Of a stretch of DNA of 64,000 nucleotides, positions 52,914-61,949 are shown piece by piece (the stretch's first letter is position 1; each line of letters starts with the position of its first letter). Made by a program: the position numbers and the translations under genes. The notes under the pieces are model-generated. The model ran no database searches. It was not told the DNA's origin and saw only the letters and a program-made list of their open reading frames with translations. Source of the DNA: Bacillus sp. FJAT-28004 (GTDB taxonomy: Bacteria; Bacillota; Bacilli; Paenibacillales; Paenibacillaceae); contig NZ_LGHP01000002.1 of assembly GCF_001280845.1 (NCBI RefSeq), positions 377,037 to 441,036 on the forward strand, given 5' to 3'.

Positions 52914-55532
52914 TTGAACGTTCAAAAAACGAATGATCTGTACAAAATGGAGAAGAGCTTTACGTATACCGGAAGTAAAACGAATGAGATTTCCTTTCCG
53001 CTTGGCGGAATCGGATCAGGCTGCATCGGACTCGCAGGTAACGGCCGCTTGATCGATTGGGAAATATTCAATCGACCAAATAAGAACAGCTATAATGGTT
53101 TTTCCTTCTTCGCGATCAAAGCTGAGCATAACGGTGAAGTTAGAGTGGCGAAAGTACTAAATGGGGATTTGCATCCGCAATATTCTGGAAGCGGTAACGA
53201 AAAGTTTAGAGGCTTCGGCTTCGGCGTTGAGAGAGAGAGCCTTGCCGGTTTTCCTCATTTTACGTCAACATCTTTCAAGGGAGAGTATCCTTTTGGCGAG
53301 ATTCAATTTATAGACGATCAGGTTCCTTTGGATGTGAAGCTGACTGCCTTCAATCCATTGATTCCCCTTAATGATAAAGACTCATCCATTCCGGCAGCTA
53401 TCTTTACCTATGAAGTGGTTAACACCTCAAATGAGGAGCTCGATATTAGCCTTGTCGGCAATCTATCAAATCCTTTTACTAAAGATGCTTTGAATGACTT
53501 TGCGGATTTTGGAGCTTACAAGGGTATCAAGCTTTCTTCCACCCATTTCAAAGAAGAGGACCCTGAATTCGGAGATCTTACACTAAGCACGGATTCGGAA
53601 GAGGTAAGCTATCAGACCTATTGGTATCGCGGAGGTTGGTTTGATAATCTTACCGTGTTCTGGAAAGAGTTCGTTGCGCCAGGAAAGTTTAAAGACCGCA
53701 ATTATAACTTGATTAGGGAACAAGCAGCAGTCGCTACTTATAATCGAAATGACGTTTGCTTGTTAAGCAGCCATAAGAAGCTGGCGCCTGGGGAAAAAGG
53801 CGTGTTTCGATTTATGATTACATGGAATTTTCCTAACTACGTTAATTTTTGGAACCCTGGTGAATGCCGTGATGGTGAAAAATGCGAGCTGCCTAGCTGG
53901 AAAAACTACTATGCCACACTTTTTGAAAACTCAACAAAGTCCGCGGCATACGTCTGGAACAATTTAGACCGATTGTACCAGGATTCGCTCTCATTTAAAG
54001 ATACGCTGTTTAATTCGACGCTGCCTGATTATGTGATCGATGCGGTATCCAGTAATATTTCTATTCTGAAATCACCTACATGCGCAAGGCTTACAGACGG
54101 AACGTTGTACGGGTTTGAGGGCTGTCACGGACAGGAAGGCTGCTGTGAAGGCACATGTACACATGTGTGGAACTATGAGCAAGTTACGCCGTTCCTCTTC
54201 CCGTCGCTCGCTCGTTCTATGATCAACGCGGAGTATAAAGCGACCATGTATGACAACGGGAAGATGGCATTCCGAATCATGATGCCGATTGAAAGAACGC
54301 TAATGGACACGTCGGACTGTGCTGGACCAGAAAGGGCAGCAGCGGACGGACAGATGGGTACGATAATTAAAGTTTATCGGGAATGGAAAATATCAGGGGA
54401 TACAGCGTGGTTGAAATCAATCTGGCTGAAGGTAAAAAAATCGCTCGAATTTGCTTGGAATCCGACGAATATGGATTGGTGGGATAAAGATTGTGACGGC
54501 GTCATGGAAGGGGTTCAGCATCATACGCTCGATGTGGAAATATATGGTCCGAATTCGTATATCAGCGGTTTATACCATGGGGCATTGCTCTGCGCATCTG
54601 AAATGGCGGAAGCGCTTGGCGACGAAGCAGGCAAGAAATATGTAGAGCTGTATGAAAAAGGCCGTAAATGGGTGGGTGAAAATTTATTCAACGGGGAGTA
54701 CTTCCATCAATTGATAGATCTCCAGGATGAGAGATTCCCGATTGATCCGGAATTAGAAGAAATCAAATATCAGATCGGGGAAGGCTGCCATATCGACCAG
54801 GTATTGGGGCAGTGGCATGCACATATTATAGGGCTTGGTTACATTTTTGATCAGGATAAAGTGAAGAAGGCGCTTGAATCAATCTATAAATATAACTTTA
54901 TTGAGACGATGCGCGATTATCCGAATGCCTGCAGAATATATTCGCTCAATGACGAAAAAGGCTTACTCATCTCCACTTGGCCGAAAGGGAACAGCCCGAA
55001 GGTGCCTGTGCCTTATGCGGACGAGACGATGCACGGATTCGAGTATCAGGTTGCTTGCCATATGATCTATGAAGGATTAATGGAAGAGGGATTAAATGCC
55101 GTGAAGGCAGTTCGCGACCGTTACGACGGCGAGAGAAGAAATCCTTGGAATGAAATTGAGTGCGGCAGCAACTATGCGAGATCGATGGCTTCTTATTCCT
55201 TATTGCTCGCTCTCAGCGGTTTTCAATTTGATATGCTCCGAAAGCATATCGGCTTCAACCCGAAAATTAATCAAGAGCAATTCCAAAGCTTTTGGTCGCT
55301 TAATCGGGCTTGGGGGAATTTCATTCATCAGAACGGAGAAATTCAATTGGAAGTTAAATATGGTTCACTAGAATTAAGCAGCTTCCAAAGTGACTTGTTT
55401 GACAGAAAGGAAACGATAGAGGTTTATCTGGACGCTAATCCGGTAACAGCTGACCGCAATGGCAGTTCAATTACTTTCGTCGCAGCGCTTCAATTGAAAG
55501 CGGGAAGCAGATTAAGCTTGTTGTTGAAATAG
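52914..55532 (+). CDS. GH116 beta-glycosidase (first of a tandem pair)
   Basis: An 872-residue cytoplasmic enzyme from TTG 52914, with GGGAGG upstream. The N-terminal beta-sandwich begins ISFPLGGIGSGCIGLAGNGR and LIDWEIFNRPNK, typical of GBA2-type/DUF608 proteins; the C-terminal (alpha/alpha)6 part carries GFEGCHGQEGCCEGTCTHVW, the probable nucleophile Glu being in FEGC, and HHTLDVEIYGPN with the probable acid/base Asp. NPWNEIECGSNYARSMASYS is another conserved block. GH116 enzymes act on beta-glucosides, beta-xylosides or N-acetylglucosaminides; which applies is unknown. The Cys-rich G-C-x(6)-GCC-x-GTC stretch looks like a structural metal or disulfide site. Confidence 0.85.
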   Translation: MNVQKTNDLYKMEKSFTYTGSKTNEISFPLGGIGSGCIGLAGNGRLIDWEIFNRPNKNSYNGFSFFAIKAEHNGEVRVAKVLNGDLHPQYSGSGNEKFRGFGFGVERESLAGFPHFTSTSFKGEYPFGEIQFIDDQVPLDVKLTAFNPLIPLNDKDSSIPAAIFTYEVVNTSNEELDISLVGNLSNPFTKDALNDFADFGAYKGIKLSSTHFKEEDPEFGDLTLSTDSEEVSYQTYWYRGGWFDNLTVFWKEFVAPGKFKDRNYNLIREQAAVATYNRNDVCLLSSHKKLAPGEKGVFRFMITWNFPNYVNFWNPGECRDGEKCELPSWKNYYATLFENSTKSAAYVWNNLDRLYQDSLSFKDTLFNSTLPDYVIDAVSSNISILKSPTCARLTDGTLYGFEGCHGQEGCCEGTCTHVWNYEQVTPFLFPSLARSMINAEYKATMYDNGKMAFRIMMPIERTLMDTSDCAGPERAAADGQMGTIIKVYREWKISGDTAWLKSIWLKVKKSLEFAWNPTNMDWWDKDCDGVMEGVQHHTLDVEIYGPNSYISGLYHGALLCASEMAEALGDEAGKKYVELYEKGRKWVGENLFNGEYFHQLIDLQDERFPIDPELEEIKYQIGEGCHIDQVLGQWHAHIIGLGYIFDQDKVKKALESIYKYNFIETMRDYPNACRIYSLNDEKGLLISTWPKGNSPKVPVPYADETMHGFEYQVACHMIYEGLMEEGLNAVKAVRDRYDGERRNPWNEIECGSNYARSMASYSLLLALSGFQFDMLRKHIGFNPKINQEQFQSFWSLNRAWGNFIHQNGEIQLEVKYGSLELSSFQSDLFDRKETIEVYLDANPVTADRNGSSITFVAALQLKAGSRLSLLLK

Positions 55533-55573
55533 ATGATTTACTCTAAGAAACAAACAAATAGCAGGGTGAAAGG

Positions 55574-58039
55574 GTGGAAACAACATTGTATACAAAAGAG
55601 GATTTATATAATTCCGCTGCTCAGCGGACTTATCCCGGTGAAGCGAAGGAAGCGGCTTTCTTGCTCGGAGGTATCGGTACAGGAAATATCTCTATCGGCA
55701 GCAGGGGCGAATTTCGGGATTGGGAAATCTTTAATCGACCTGGCAAAGGGAAAATGATGCCCAATACCTATTTCTCAATATGGGCTAAGCAGGAAGGAGC
55801 TGAACCAGTAGCCAAGGTGCTGGAATCGAGATTAAACCCGTCGCACAGCCTCTCCCACGGGTATCATCCCATAACAGGAGCGGGTCTTCCGCGAATGGAA
55901 AAGTCGACTCTCCGCGGGGAATACCCAATCATGTGGGTCGATTTTGAAGACAGGGATTTACCGTTAGAAGTCACCCTTGAAGCCTTTACGCCCTTTATCC
56001 CGTTAAATGTTGATGATTCCAGTATCCCCGGAGCCTATTTAACCTATAGGGTGACGAACACTTCCGATCTACCCGTTGATGTAACTATCGCAGGTTCGAT
56101 GATGAATCCGGTCGGCGGGGTGAATTTCGACCGGTTCGGCAATTTGGATTTAAAGAATACCGATGGGAATGTAAACGAGTTTCGTCAAGAAGGCGAATAC
56201 GCGGGATTATTATTCGGTTCCAACAAGCTCACTCCGCAAGATGAGCATTATGGGAACCTGTCCCTAGTAACGACAAATACAAAGCTGACGCATAAGCGCG
56301 CATGGCTTCGCGGAGCCTGGTACGATTTTCTTCAGGAGTACTGGGATGACTTCACTGAAGACGGTCTGCTGAACGATCTAGGTTACGAAACGCCGTCCGA
56401 GAAAAACAAATCCGATACAGGATCGCTTGGCGTGTATGAAACATTGGCTCCTGGCGAGACGAAAGAGTTTGTGTTTATAATGACATGGTATTTCCCTAAT
56501 CGGTTAAATGGCTGGAGCGAGAATGTTTGTGTGAAGGAAGAGGGAAGGCAGCTTACGCAGAATTACTATGCTGCCAAATTTGAGAGCTCATGGGCTGCGG
56601 CGTCATATCTCGTGAATAACCGTACTCGTTTGGAGCGAGAGACGAAGCTGTTTCATAGTGCACTTTTTTCAAGCACTTTGCCGGAGCACGTCATCGATGC
56701 GATATCGAGCAATATAACCGTACTAAGAAGTACAACTTGTTTTCGAATGATAAATGGTCTTTTTCTTGGTTATGAGGGCTGTTTTGACGAGGCGGGCTGT
56801 TGTGATGGTACATGTACACATGTTTGGAATTATGCTCAGACGCTTGCTTTTCTATTTCCGGAGCTGGAACAAACTATGCGGCAAAATGAGTTTCTGGAGG
56901 AAGTGCAGGAAGATGGGAAAATGGAATTTCGCTCCTTAAAGATGTTCGATTCCAAATGGATTTGGCACGGACAATCTGCGCCGGCCGCTGCAGATGGGCA
57001 AATGGGAACGATCATGCGTGCCTACAGGGAATGGAAGCTGACGGGTGACGATGCATTTCTGCGTAAGTTGTGGCCATCAATAAAGAAAACTTTAAACTAC
57101 GCCCCTATTCACTGGGATACGGATGGAGATTTGGTATTCGACGGTGTCCAGCATAATACATACGACATTGAATTTTATGGACCGAATCCATTGACCGGTA
57201 TCTTTTTCCTAGGTGCACTCCGTGCGGGACAGGAAATGGCTGCCTATCTTGGTGAAGAGGAAGTCGCGCGAAAATATGCAGAGGCATTTGAAGTAAGCTC
57301 GAAGCGCCTTGATGAGCTGCTGTGGAATGGGGAGTATTACGTTCAGCGTTTGGATGACGTCAATGCCTACAAATATCAGCATGGATTAGGCTGCTTATCG
57401 GATCAAATGCTTGGTCAGCAATTAGCCCATCTCTATGGTCTAGGTTATCTTCTGCCGAAGGAAAAGGTACAAAGCGCCATTCATGCCGTCTATAAGCATA
57501 ATTTCAAAACCGATTTTTTAAATCATATCAATTGCCAACGTACCTATGTGTTAAATGATGAGAAAGGACTTCTTCTTTGCTCATGGCCGAACGGCGATCG
57601 TCCGAAGCTGCCCTTCGTTTACTCCGACGAAGTATGGACGGGAATCGAATACCATGTGGCGACCCATCTCATCTATGAAGGTTTTATTGAAGAAGGGTTA
57701 ACGATCGTAAAAGCGGTGCGTGACCGTCATGACGGTTACCGCCGTAATCCGTGGAATGAAGTGGAATGTGGACATCATTATGCAAGGTCTATGTCAAGCT
57801 GGGGACTGCTTATTGCACTAAGCGGTTTTGAATTTGATATGTCCCGCGCCGAGATGAAGTTCGCACCCGTTATCAATCAAGAGGACTATACCGGTTTTTG
57901 GAGTACGGGAAGAGCATGGGGCACCTATAGTCAAAAACAAGATGCACAAAGCGGTGAATACGAAATCGAAGTGAAGGTGCTTTACGGAGATACTTCGGGG
58001 TTAAAGGTTTATGCCTGCGGTAAAGAATTAATCTTATAA
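55574..58039 (+). CDS. GH116 beta-glycosidase (second of a tandem pair)
   Basis: An 821-residue cytoplasmic paralogue of the preceding gene, from GTG 55574 (GGGTGAAAGG upstream). It keeps FLLGGIGTGNISIGSRGEFR, DWEIFNRPGKGK, GYEGCFDEAGCCDGTCTHVW, HNTYDIEFYGPNPLTGIF (acid/base Asp) and NPWNEVECGHHYARSMSSWG. The Glu in WNYEQ of the first protein is Ala here (WNYAQ), which supports the Glu of Y/FEGC as the nucleophile. The two copies are clearly diverged along their length, so they were probably kept for different substrates rather than dosage. Last glycosidase of the operon. Confidence 0.85.
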   Translation: METTLYTKEDLYNSAAQRTYPGEAKEAAFLLGGIGTGNISIGSRGEFRDWEIFNRPGKGKMMPNTYFSIWAKQEGAEPVAKVLESRLNPSHSLSHGYHPITGAGLPRMEKSTLRGEYPIMWVDFEDRDLPLEVTLEAFTPFIPLNVDDSSIPGAYLTYRVTNTSDLPVDVTIAGSMMNPVGGVNFDRFGNLDLKNTDGNVNEFRQEGEYAGLLFGSNKLTPQDEHYGNLSLVTTNTKLTHKRAWLRGAWYDFLQEYWDDFTEDGLLNDLGYETPSEKNKSDTGSLGVYETLAPGETKEFVFIMTWYFPNRLNGWSENVCVKEEGRQLTQNYYAAKFESSWAAASYLVNNRTRLERETKLFHSALFSSTLPEHVIDAISSNITVLRSTTCFRMINGLFLGYEGCFDEAGCCDGTCTHVWNYAQTLAFLFPELEQTMRQNEFLEEVQEDGKMEFRSLKMFDSKWIWHGQSAPAAADGQMGTIMRAYREWKLTGDDAFLRKLWPSIKKTLNYAPIHWDTDGDLVFDGVQHNTYDIEFYGPNPLTGIFFLGALRAGQEMAAYLGEEEVARKYAEAFEVSSKRLDELLWNGEYYVQRLDDVNAYKYQHGLGCLSDQMLGQQLAHLYGLGYLLPKEKVQSAIHAVYKHNFKTDFLNHINCQRTYVLNDEKGLLLCSWPNGDRPKLPFVYSDEVWTGIEYHVATHLIYEGFIEEGLTIVKAVRDRHDGYRRNPWNEVECGHHYARSMSSWGLLIALSGFEFDMSRAEMKFAPVINQEDYTGFWSTGRAWGTYSQKQDAQSGEYEIEVKVLYGDTSGLKVYACGKELIL

Positions 58040-58065
58040 GTGGTCTTCATCTTAGGAGGATTGTG

Positions 58066-59157
58066 ATGGGAAAATCGGAGCTTATTTTGTTAAGCGGATT
58101 TTTGGGATCCGGGAAGACTACGCTGATGTTGTCTGCGGCTGCTCTATTGCGACAGAAAGGCCTTAAAGTGGCATGTATTACAAACGATCAAGGTGAACAA
58201 CTGGTCGATTCGAAAATGGTGCTGCGCAAGGAATTGCCGCTTCAGCAAATTCAGGGCGGTTGCTTTTGCTGCCGCTTCGAAAAACTAGCAGACTCTATCA
58301 ACGAAATCATTGAACTCCACAGTCCCGATGTGATCATTGCCGAAGCAGTGGGCAGCTGTACGGATTTGACGGCCACGGTTATTAGGCCATTGCAAGCCAT
58401 GCACGGCGATTTATTGGAGGTTCGTCCGCTCAGTGTCGTTGTTGACCCTCGTCGTTTGGCGGAAATGATGTCGCAGTCCGCAGCTTTTACGAGAGAAATT
58501 GTATATCTATTCGAGAAGCAGTTGGAGGATGCTGGCTGCATTTTATTGAACAAGACCGATTTGTTGTCCGCAGAAGAAATAGATAGATTGCTGAGCGGAT
58601 TGCGAAGTGAATTCGATTCGGCACATTTGCTGCAGCTATCCGCGCTTACAGGCAGCGGGCTCTCGGATTGGCTCCATTATTTAAAGTTCGCGGAATCTGC
58701 AAATTTGCCAGTGCTTGATATCGATTATGATATTTATGCGGAAGGCGAAGCGCAGCTTGGCTGGTTAAACGCCAGCATTGCTTTGAATGGACCTATGTTT
58801 GATGTAGGAAAAGTTTGCTCATCCATCATAGAAGAAATGTTGATCTCATTTAGATCGTTGAAAGCAGAGACAGCACATCTAAAGTTGTGGGCGCAGGATG
58901 TTAAAAACAGCTTGAAAATAAGCGCCGTTCATAATCAGGACTCTTATAATGCGGATCATTCGACCTCTCTGCAATGGCAATCGGATGCCGTGACCATTTG
59001 GGTTAATGCGCGCGTAAATATTGGAACTGAGCAGCTGCGAGATATATTTACCGGCACGATGCGTGGATTAAGGGAAACGTCTGCGCTTTCTGTATCGGTC
59101 GAAAGGATGGATTGTTTTGCTCCTAGCCGCCCGGTCCCAACTTATAGAATGGTTTAA
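58066..59157 (+). CDS. G3E-family P-loop GTPase (CobW/YjiA-like)
   Basis: A 363-residue cytoplasmic GTPase; ATG 58066 with TAGGAGG upstream. Walker A is GFLGSGKTTLML (residues 8-17 region), the G3E metal site is GGCFCCRFEKLADS (C-x-C-C), and the base-recognition motif is LLNKTDLL. G3E proteins insert or deliver metals (zinc, cobalt, nickel) to target proteins. The C-terminal domain (residues ~220-340) is not the standard CobW C-terminal domain as far as I can see. It overlaps a permease gene, so it may serve that transporter or a metalloprotein elsewhere; it is 27 nt from the GH116 gene and may share the transcript. Confidence 0.85.
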   Translation: MGKSELILLSGFLGSGKTTLMLSAAALLRQKGLKVACITNDQGEQLVDSKMVLRKELPLQQIQGGCFCCRFEKLADSINEIIELHSPDVIIAEAVGSCTDLTATVIRPLQAMHGDLLEVRPLSVVVDPRRLAEMMSQSAAFTREIVYLFEKQLEDAGCILLNKTDLLSAEEIDRLLSGLRSEFDSAHLLQLSALTGSGLSDWLHYLKFAESANLPVLDIDYDIYAEGEAQLGWLNASIALNGPMFDVGKVCSSIIEEMLISFRSLKAETAHLKLWAQDVKNSLKISAVHNQDSYNADHSTSLQWQSDAVTIWVNARVNIGTEQLRDIFTGTMRGLRETSALSVSVERMDCFAPSRPVPTYRMV

Positions 59158-60229
59158 GCTGAATAAGACGGTCGCCAATTTGATAACGGGATTATTTATC
59201 GCTGTAATTACGACATTGTTATTCGTCGCGTTAGGGCTTCTGAAAGGATTCTCTGTACAGTCAGTGATCGGATTTATCGTTGTAGCTTGGTTAGCCGTTG
59301 AAAATGGCGGAAACGATGTGTCAAAGGGGATTGCTCCTTTACTGGCATCCGGGGCAGCCAGTAAGCAGACAGCACTGATCTATGGGGCAGGCGTAACGAT
59401 AATCGGCGGCATATTATCGATTTTTATTTCCATGAAATTGTTGAAATTGTTTACAACAGGACTAATAGGATCCGGTTTCCCGATAACCGGAAACATGGCG
59501 CTGATGATAGCGGTCGGCGCAGCGCTTTGGGTAGCACTTGCAACTCGATTCGCTCTGCCTGTCTCAACTACCCATGCCATAATTGGTTCGATCCTGACAG
59601 TCGGGAGCTTAACCTATGGGTTATCGAGCATTTTATGGGGAAATCTGGTTGAGAAAGTAGTGATGCCGTTACTATTTGGCCCACTAGTCGGCTTAGTCAT
59701 TGCATGGCTGCTGACCTACGTGATTAAATACGTTCGTTTACCGCTGCAAGCAGGAAAAATATTAATCTGGTTGTCCAGCGGAGCGATCTGCTTTGTCCGA
59801 AGCTTAAACGATGTGCCGAAAATTGTGAGCATCGCCGTAATGGCTGCTCTCATTGGAATCGATGGCGCTGAAATGAAAACGCTATTCTCATTATTCCTGC
59901 TGATTACGGTAGCAATGGGAATTGGAAGCCTGGTCAAAGGAGCGGCCGTCACGGAGCTGCTTTCTCAGAAAGTTACAAACCTTGACGATAAAAGCAGTCT
60001 ATCATCATTATTAACAACCAGCCTGCTCGTCATGTTTGCGAGTAAATTTGGACTGCCGGTATCGACGACTCACGTATCCTCCTCCGCTATTATCGGCTCA
60101 AATCTGCATTCAGGAGTAAAGTCAGTCAACTGGGTCATCGTACGTCACATCGTTTTATCATGGATCGTGACGGTACCGGGAGCGGGTTTACTGGCCGCAG
60201 CCGCATTCTTGTTTTATCGTATACTGTAA
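59117..60229 (+). CDS. PiT-family inorganic phosphate permease-like protein
   Basis: A membrane protein of up to 370 residues with about ten predicted helices. The duplicated PiT signature is present: VENGGNDVSKGIAPLLASG near the N-terminus and, in each half, a LPVSTTHAIIGSI / LPVSTTHVSSSAIIG motif. PiT proteins move phosphate (or metal-phosphate) with H+ or Na+. The first motif has GGND rather than GAND. The start is uncertain: TTG 59117 lies inside the GTPase gene (41-nt overlap), and a later in-frame TTG near 59176 would still keep all helices. Coupled to a G3E GTPase upstream and a nucleotidyltransferase 14 nt downstream. Confidence 0.8.
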   Translation: MLLAARSQLIEWFKLNKTVANLITGLFIAVITTLLFVALGLLKGFSVQSVIGFIVVAWLAVENGGNDVSKGIAPLLASGAASKQTALIYGAGVTIIGGILSIFISMKLLKLFTTGLIGSGFPITGNMALMIAVGAALWVALATRFALPVSTTHAIIGSILTVGSLTYGLSSILWGNLVEKVVMPLLFGPLVGLVIAWLLTYVIKYVRLPLQAGKILIWLSSGAICFVRSLNDVPKIVSIAVMAALIGIDGAEMKTLFSLFLLITVAMGIGSLVKGAAVTELLSQKVTNLDDKSSLSSLLTTSLLVMFASKFGLPVSTTHVSSSAIIGSNLHSGVKSVNWVIVRHIVLSWIVTVPGAGLLAAAAFLFYRIL

Positions 60230-60242
60230 ACAGGAGGTATGT

Positions 60243-61079
60243 ATGCTGGACATTGAACCTATTTTAGAGGCAACGGTTTCGCGTTTACAGAACATTCCCG
60301 GTATCGAGGCGATTGTCCTAGGAGGTTCACGCGCGAGGGGCACTCATACTCCGGAATCTGATATTGATGTCGGTATATATTACGCATCTGCTTATCCAAT
60401 CGACACCGACGCCCTTGAGGAAGCAGCAGCAGATCTTGACGATTCGAGACAGAAAAAACTAGTTACGCGGATCGGAGAGTGGGGGCCTTGGGTTAATGGT
60501 GGAGGATGGTTGAAAATCAAATCGGTACCTGTTGATTTTCTATACAGGGATCTCGATAAGGTTACCGCTGTAGTGGAGGATTGCTTGCGAGGGGAAATAT
60601 CTGTGCATTATCAGGCTGGTCATCCTCATGCCTTCTGCAGTTCAATCTATATGGGCGAGGCGGCAGTGTGCCGGAGCTTGTGGGATCCGAATGGCAAAAT
60701 CGAGCGGTTGAAAAATGTTACGGCTTCTTTTCCTGTTTCTCTGAAAAATGCCATTGTCTCGAAATTTTTGTGGGAGGCGGTTTTTTCGGTATCAAATGCG
60801 AAAAAAGGGATAAGCAGGACAGATGTGTCCTATGTTGCAGGCCATCTCTTCCGAGCTGTCAGTTGCTTGACACAGGTGCTTTTTGCTATAAACGAAACCT
60901 ACCTGTTGAATGAGAAAGGAGCGATTGCAGCATGCGCTGCCTTTCCTAGAAGCCCCGACCGATTCGAAGCCAGGATTCGCCACAGCTATACACTCCTTAC
61001 AGATGATAAAAAACATATGGAGGCTTCCATTGATGGAGTTGAGTCGCTGATTAAGGAGACGGAACGGTTGCTAAACTGA
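60243..61079 (+). CDS. Nucleotidyltransferase (minimal NTase type)
   Basis: A 278-residue cytoplasmic protein with CAGGAGG upstream. The NTase core has IVLGGSRARGTHTPESDIDV, the G-G-S-x(9)-D-x-D signature with both metal-binding Asp; a third carboxylate is probably VPVDFLYRDLD. A helical C-terminal half (residues ~150-278) is of the kind found in aminoglycoside adenylyltransferase-like proteins. Substrate unknown; antibiotic modification or signalling are both possible. Last gene before a terminator. Confidence 0.82.
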   Translation: MLDIEPILEATVSRLQNIPGIEAIVLGGSRARGTHTPESDIDVGIYYASAYPIDTDALEEAAADLDDSRQKKLVTRIGEWGPWVNGGGWLKIKSVPVDFLYRDLDKVTAVVEDCLRGEISVHYQAGHPHAFCSSIYMGEAAVCRSLWDPNGKIERLKNVTASFPVSLKNAIVSKFLWEAVFSVSNAKKGISRTDVSYVAGHLFRAVSCLTQVLFAINETYLLNEKGAIAACAAFPRSPDRFEARIRHSYTLLTDDKKHMEASIDGVESLIKETERLLN

Positions 61080-61116
61080 TAACTCATGCCAATATCGGAA
61101 TAAAGACCTGATAAGA

Positions 61117-61179
61117 CGGGGGAGAGGAAACGAGAGAGAGGGGCAAAACCCTTCTTCTCCATCCTTTCCCCTGTTTTTC
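61117..61179 (+). terminator. Long imperfect terminator hairpin
   Basis: GGGGGAGAGGA (61118-61128) pairs with TCCTTTCCCC near 61162-61172, with inner pairing of GAGA and GGG to TTCTC and CCC, followed by TGTTTTT. Confidence 0.6.
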
Positions 61180-61229
61180 TATCACGACAGTATAGATCAA
61201 AACGGATAGAGATCAACAAAAACGTTAGC

Positions 61230-61388
61230 TTATTTTTTTATTAGATTCAAGAAAAGCGCTTGCTCCTCCGATAATATAAATTCCTCTTTAGGCCAAAAAT
61301 CCTCATCTTCGTCTCTGCCGAAGAGACGAATGATCTCCTTCCATACCCCTTTTTCCATTGCTTCCGAGGCGGAAATCATGATTTTCAA
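61230..61388 (-). CDS. Very small conserved-looking protein
   Basis: A 52-residue frame on the minus strand from TTG 61388, with AGGAGGTGA (61402-61394) at ideal distance, the strongest ribosome site in this part of the window. Sequence starts LKIMISASEAMEKGVWKEII, then RLFGRDEDEDFWPKEEFI and ends with LSEEQALFLNLIKK. It is highly charged, with no membrane segment. I recall similar short acidic proteins in Paenibacillus genomes but know no function. The later ATG (codon 4) is too far from the ribosome site. Confidence 0.65.
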   Translation of the reverse strand: MKIMISASEAMEKGVWKEIIRLFGRDEDEDFWPKEEFILSEEQALFLNLIKK

Positions 61389-61566
61389 TGCAATCACCTC
61401 CTGCAATTTCCTTACGTTTAATTACACTTATAATTGTGAAGATAAACATAATTTTATTCATGATCCATTTTTCAAATCAATATCCACCATATCATTCAGG
61501 TCAAAAAGAAGGAACAACTGAACTTTTTAATATATGATGTCGTCTACTTTGAATTGAAATGAAAAG

Positions 61567-61587
61567 GGAGTACCCCCTGGGTACTCC
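61567..61587. terminator. Bidirectional hairpin
   Basis: GGAGTACCC pairs perfectly with GGGTACTCC across CCT, flanked by A4G on one side and TTTA on the other. Confidence 0.6.
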
Positions 61588-61616
61588 TTTACTTATTACA
61601 GGCAGCTGGTTTTCAG

Positions 61617-61697
61617 AAGAAAATAAAGTCTTAGACTAGAAAAATTAAGTGTTAGACTGAGTAAATAAAGTTGTAGACTAGAAAAATAAAGTATTTT
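61617..61697. repeat. Cluster of ~20-bp direct repeats, possibly an IS end
   Basis: Four spaced copies of a unit like AAATAAAGTSTTAGACTAGA occur in a row: AAATAAAGTCTTAGACTAGA, AAATTAAGTGTTAGACTGAG, AAATAAAGTTGTAGACTAGA and a truncated AAATAAAGTATTTTC. Multiple internal repeats at an end are seen in IS21-family elements, so this may be the relic of one terminus. No transposase gene is present in the window. Confidence 0.5.
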
Positions 61698-61700
61698 CAT

Positions 61701-61772
61701 TAAGCTAACGGGAAGTTTACAGTAATGAATGCCCTTTTCATGTGCCAAGCGGCAACACTTGAAATCGTTAGT
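61701..61772. repeat. CTAACGG...CGTTAG element, copy 1
   Basis: TAAGCTAACGGG at 61701-61712 and CGTTAGT at 61766-61772 form complementary ends of a ~70-bp interval. Related copies start at 62871 and 63638. Confidence 0.4.
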
Positions 61773-61786
61773 GAATTTGTTATAAT
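61759..61786 (+). promoter_or_regulatory. Promoter of the erm leader and gene
   Basis: TTGAAA (61759-61764) and a consensus TATAAT (61781-61786) are 16 bp apart, ~28 nt before the leader peptide. Confidence 0.75.
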
Positions 61787-61813
61787 GGCAATAGTTTTTA
61801 GGAGGTGCTTTAT

Positions 61814-61843
61814 TTGATCACCCATTACATGCGTTTACGGTAA
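61814..61843 (+). CDS. Erm leader peptide (macrolide-sensing, RLR type)
   Basis: TTG ATC ACC CAT TAC ATG CGT TTA CGG TAA encodes MITHYMRLR, preceded by AGGAGGTG (61800-61806) at good spacing. It closely resembles the ErmD leader, whose start MTHSMRLR is known to stall ribosomes carrying erythromycin through the Arg-Leu-Arg (+x+) motif. Stalling would change leader RNA folding and free the ribosome site of the methyltransferase ~100 nt downstream. Here the peptide ends directly after RLR. It seems intact although the gene it controls is broken. Confidence 0.8.
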   Translation: MITHYMRLR

Positions 61844-61949
61844 AAAGAGGTGCGGTACAGGTTGACTCATCCGTTTTTTTAAAAGCGGGTTCGGGTCTAT
61901 TTGTGGTGCGCCTTTTTCATTTACCTAAACAAATGAATGAGGTGTTTTT

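Larger units (their letters stand above)
61389..61758. other. Intergenic with hairpin and repeats
   Basis: Contains the upstream region of the small minus-strand gene, a bidirectional hairpin (61567-61587), the direct-repeat cluster (61617-61697) and a TAAGCTAACGGG motif (61701-61712). A 63-codon frame at 61330-61521 overlaps the small gene antisense and has no family resemblance. Confidence 0.5.

Noticed and set aside
61330..61521. 63-codon plus-strand frame near the small acidic gene
   Set aside because: It overlaps antisense the better supported frame with the AGGAGGTGA site and has no ribosome site itself.
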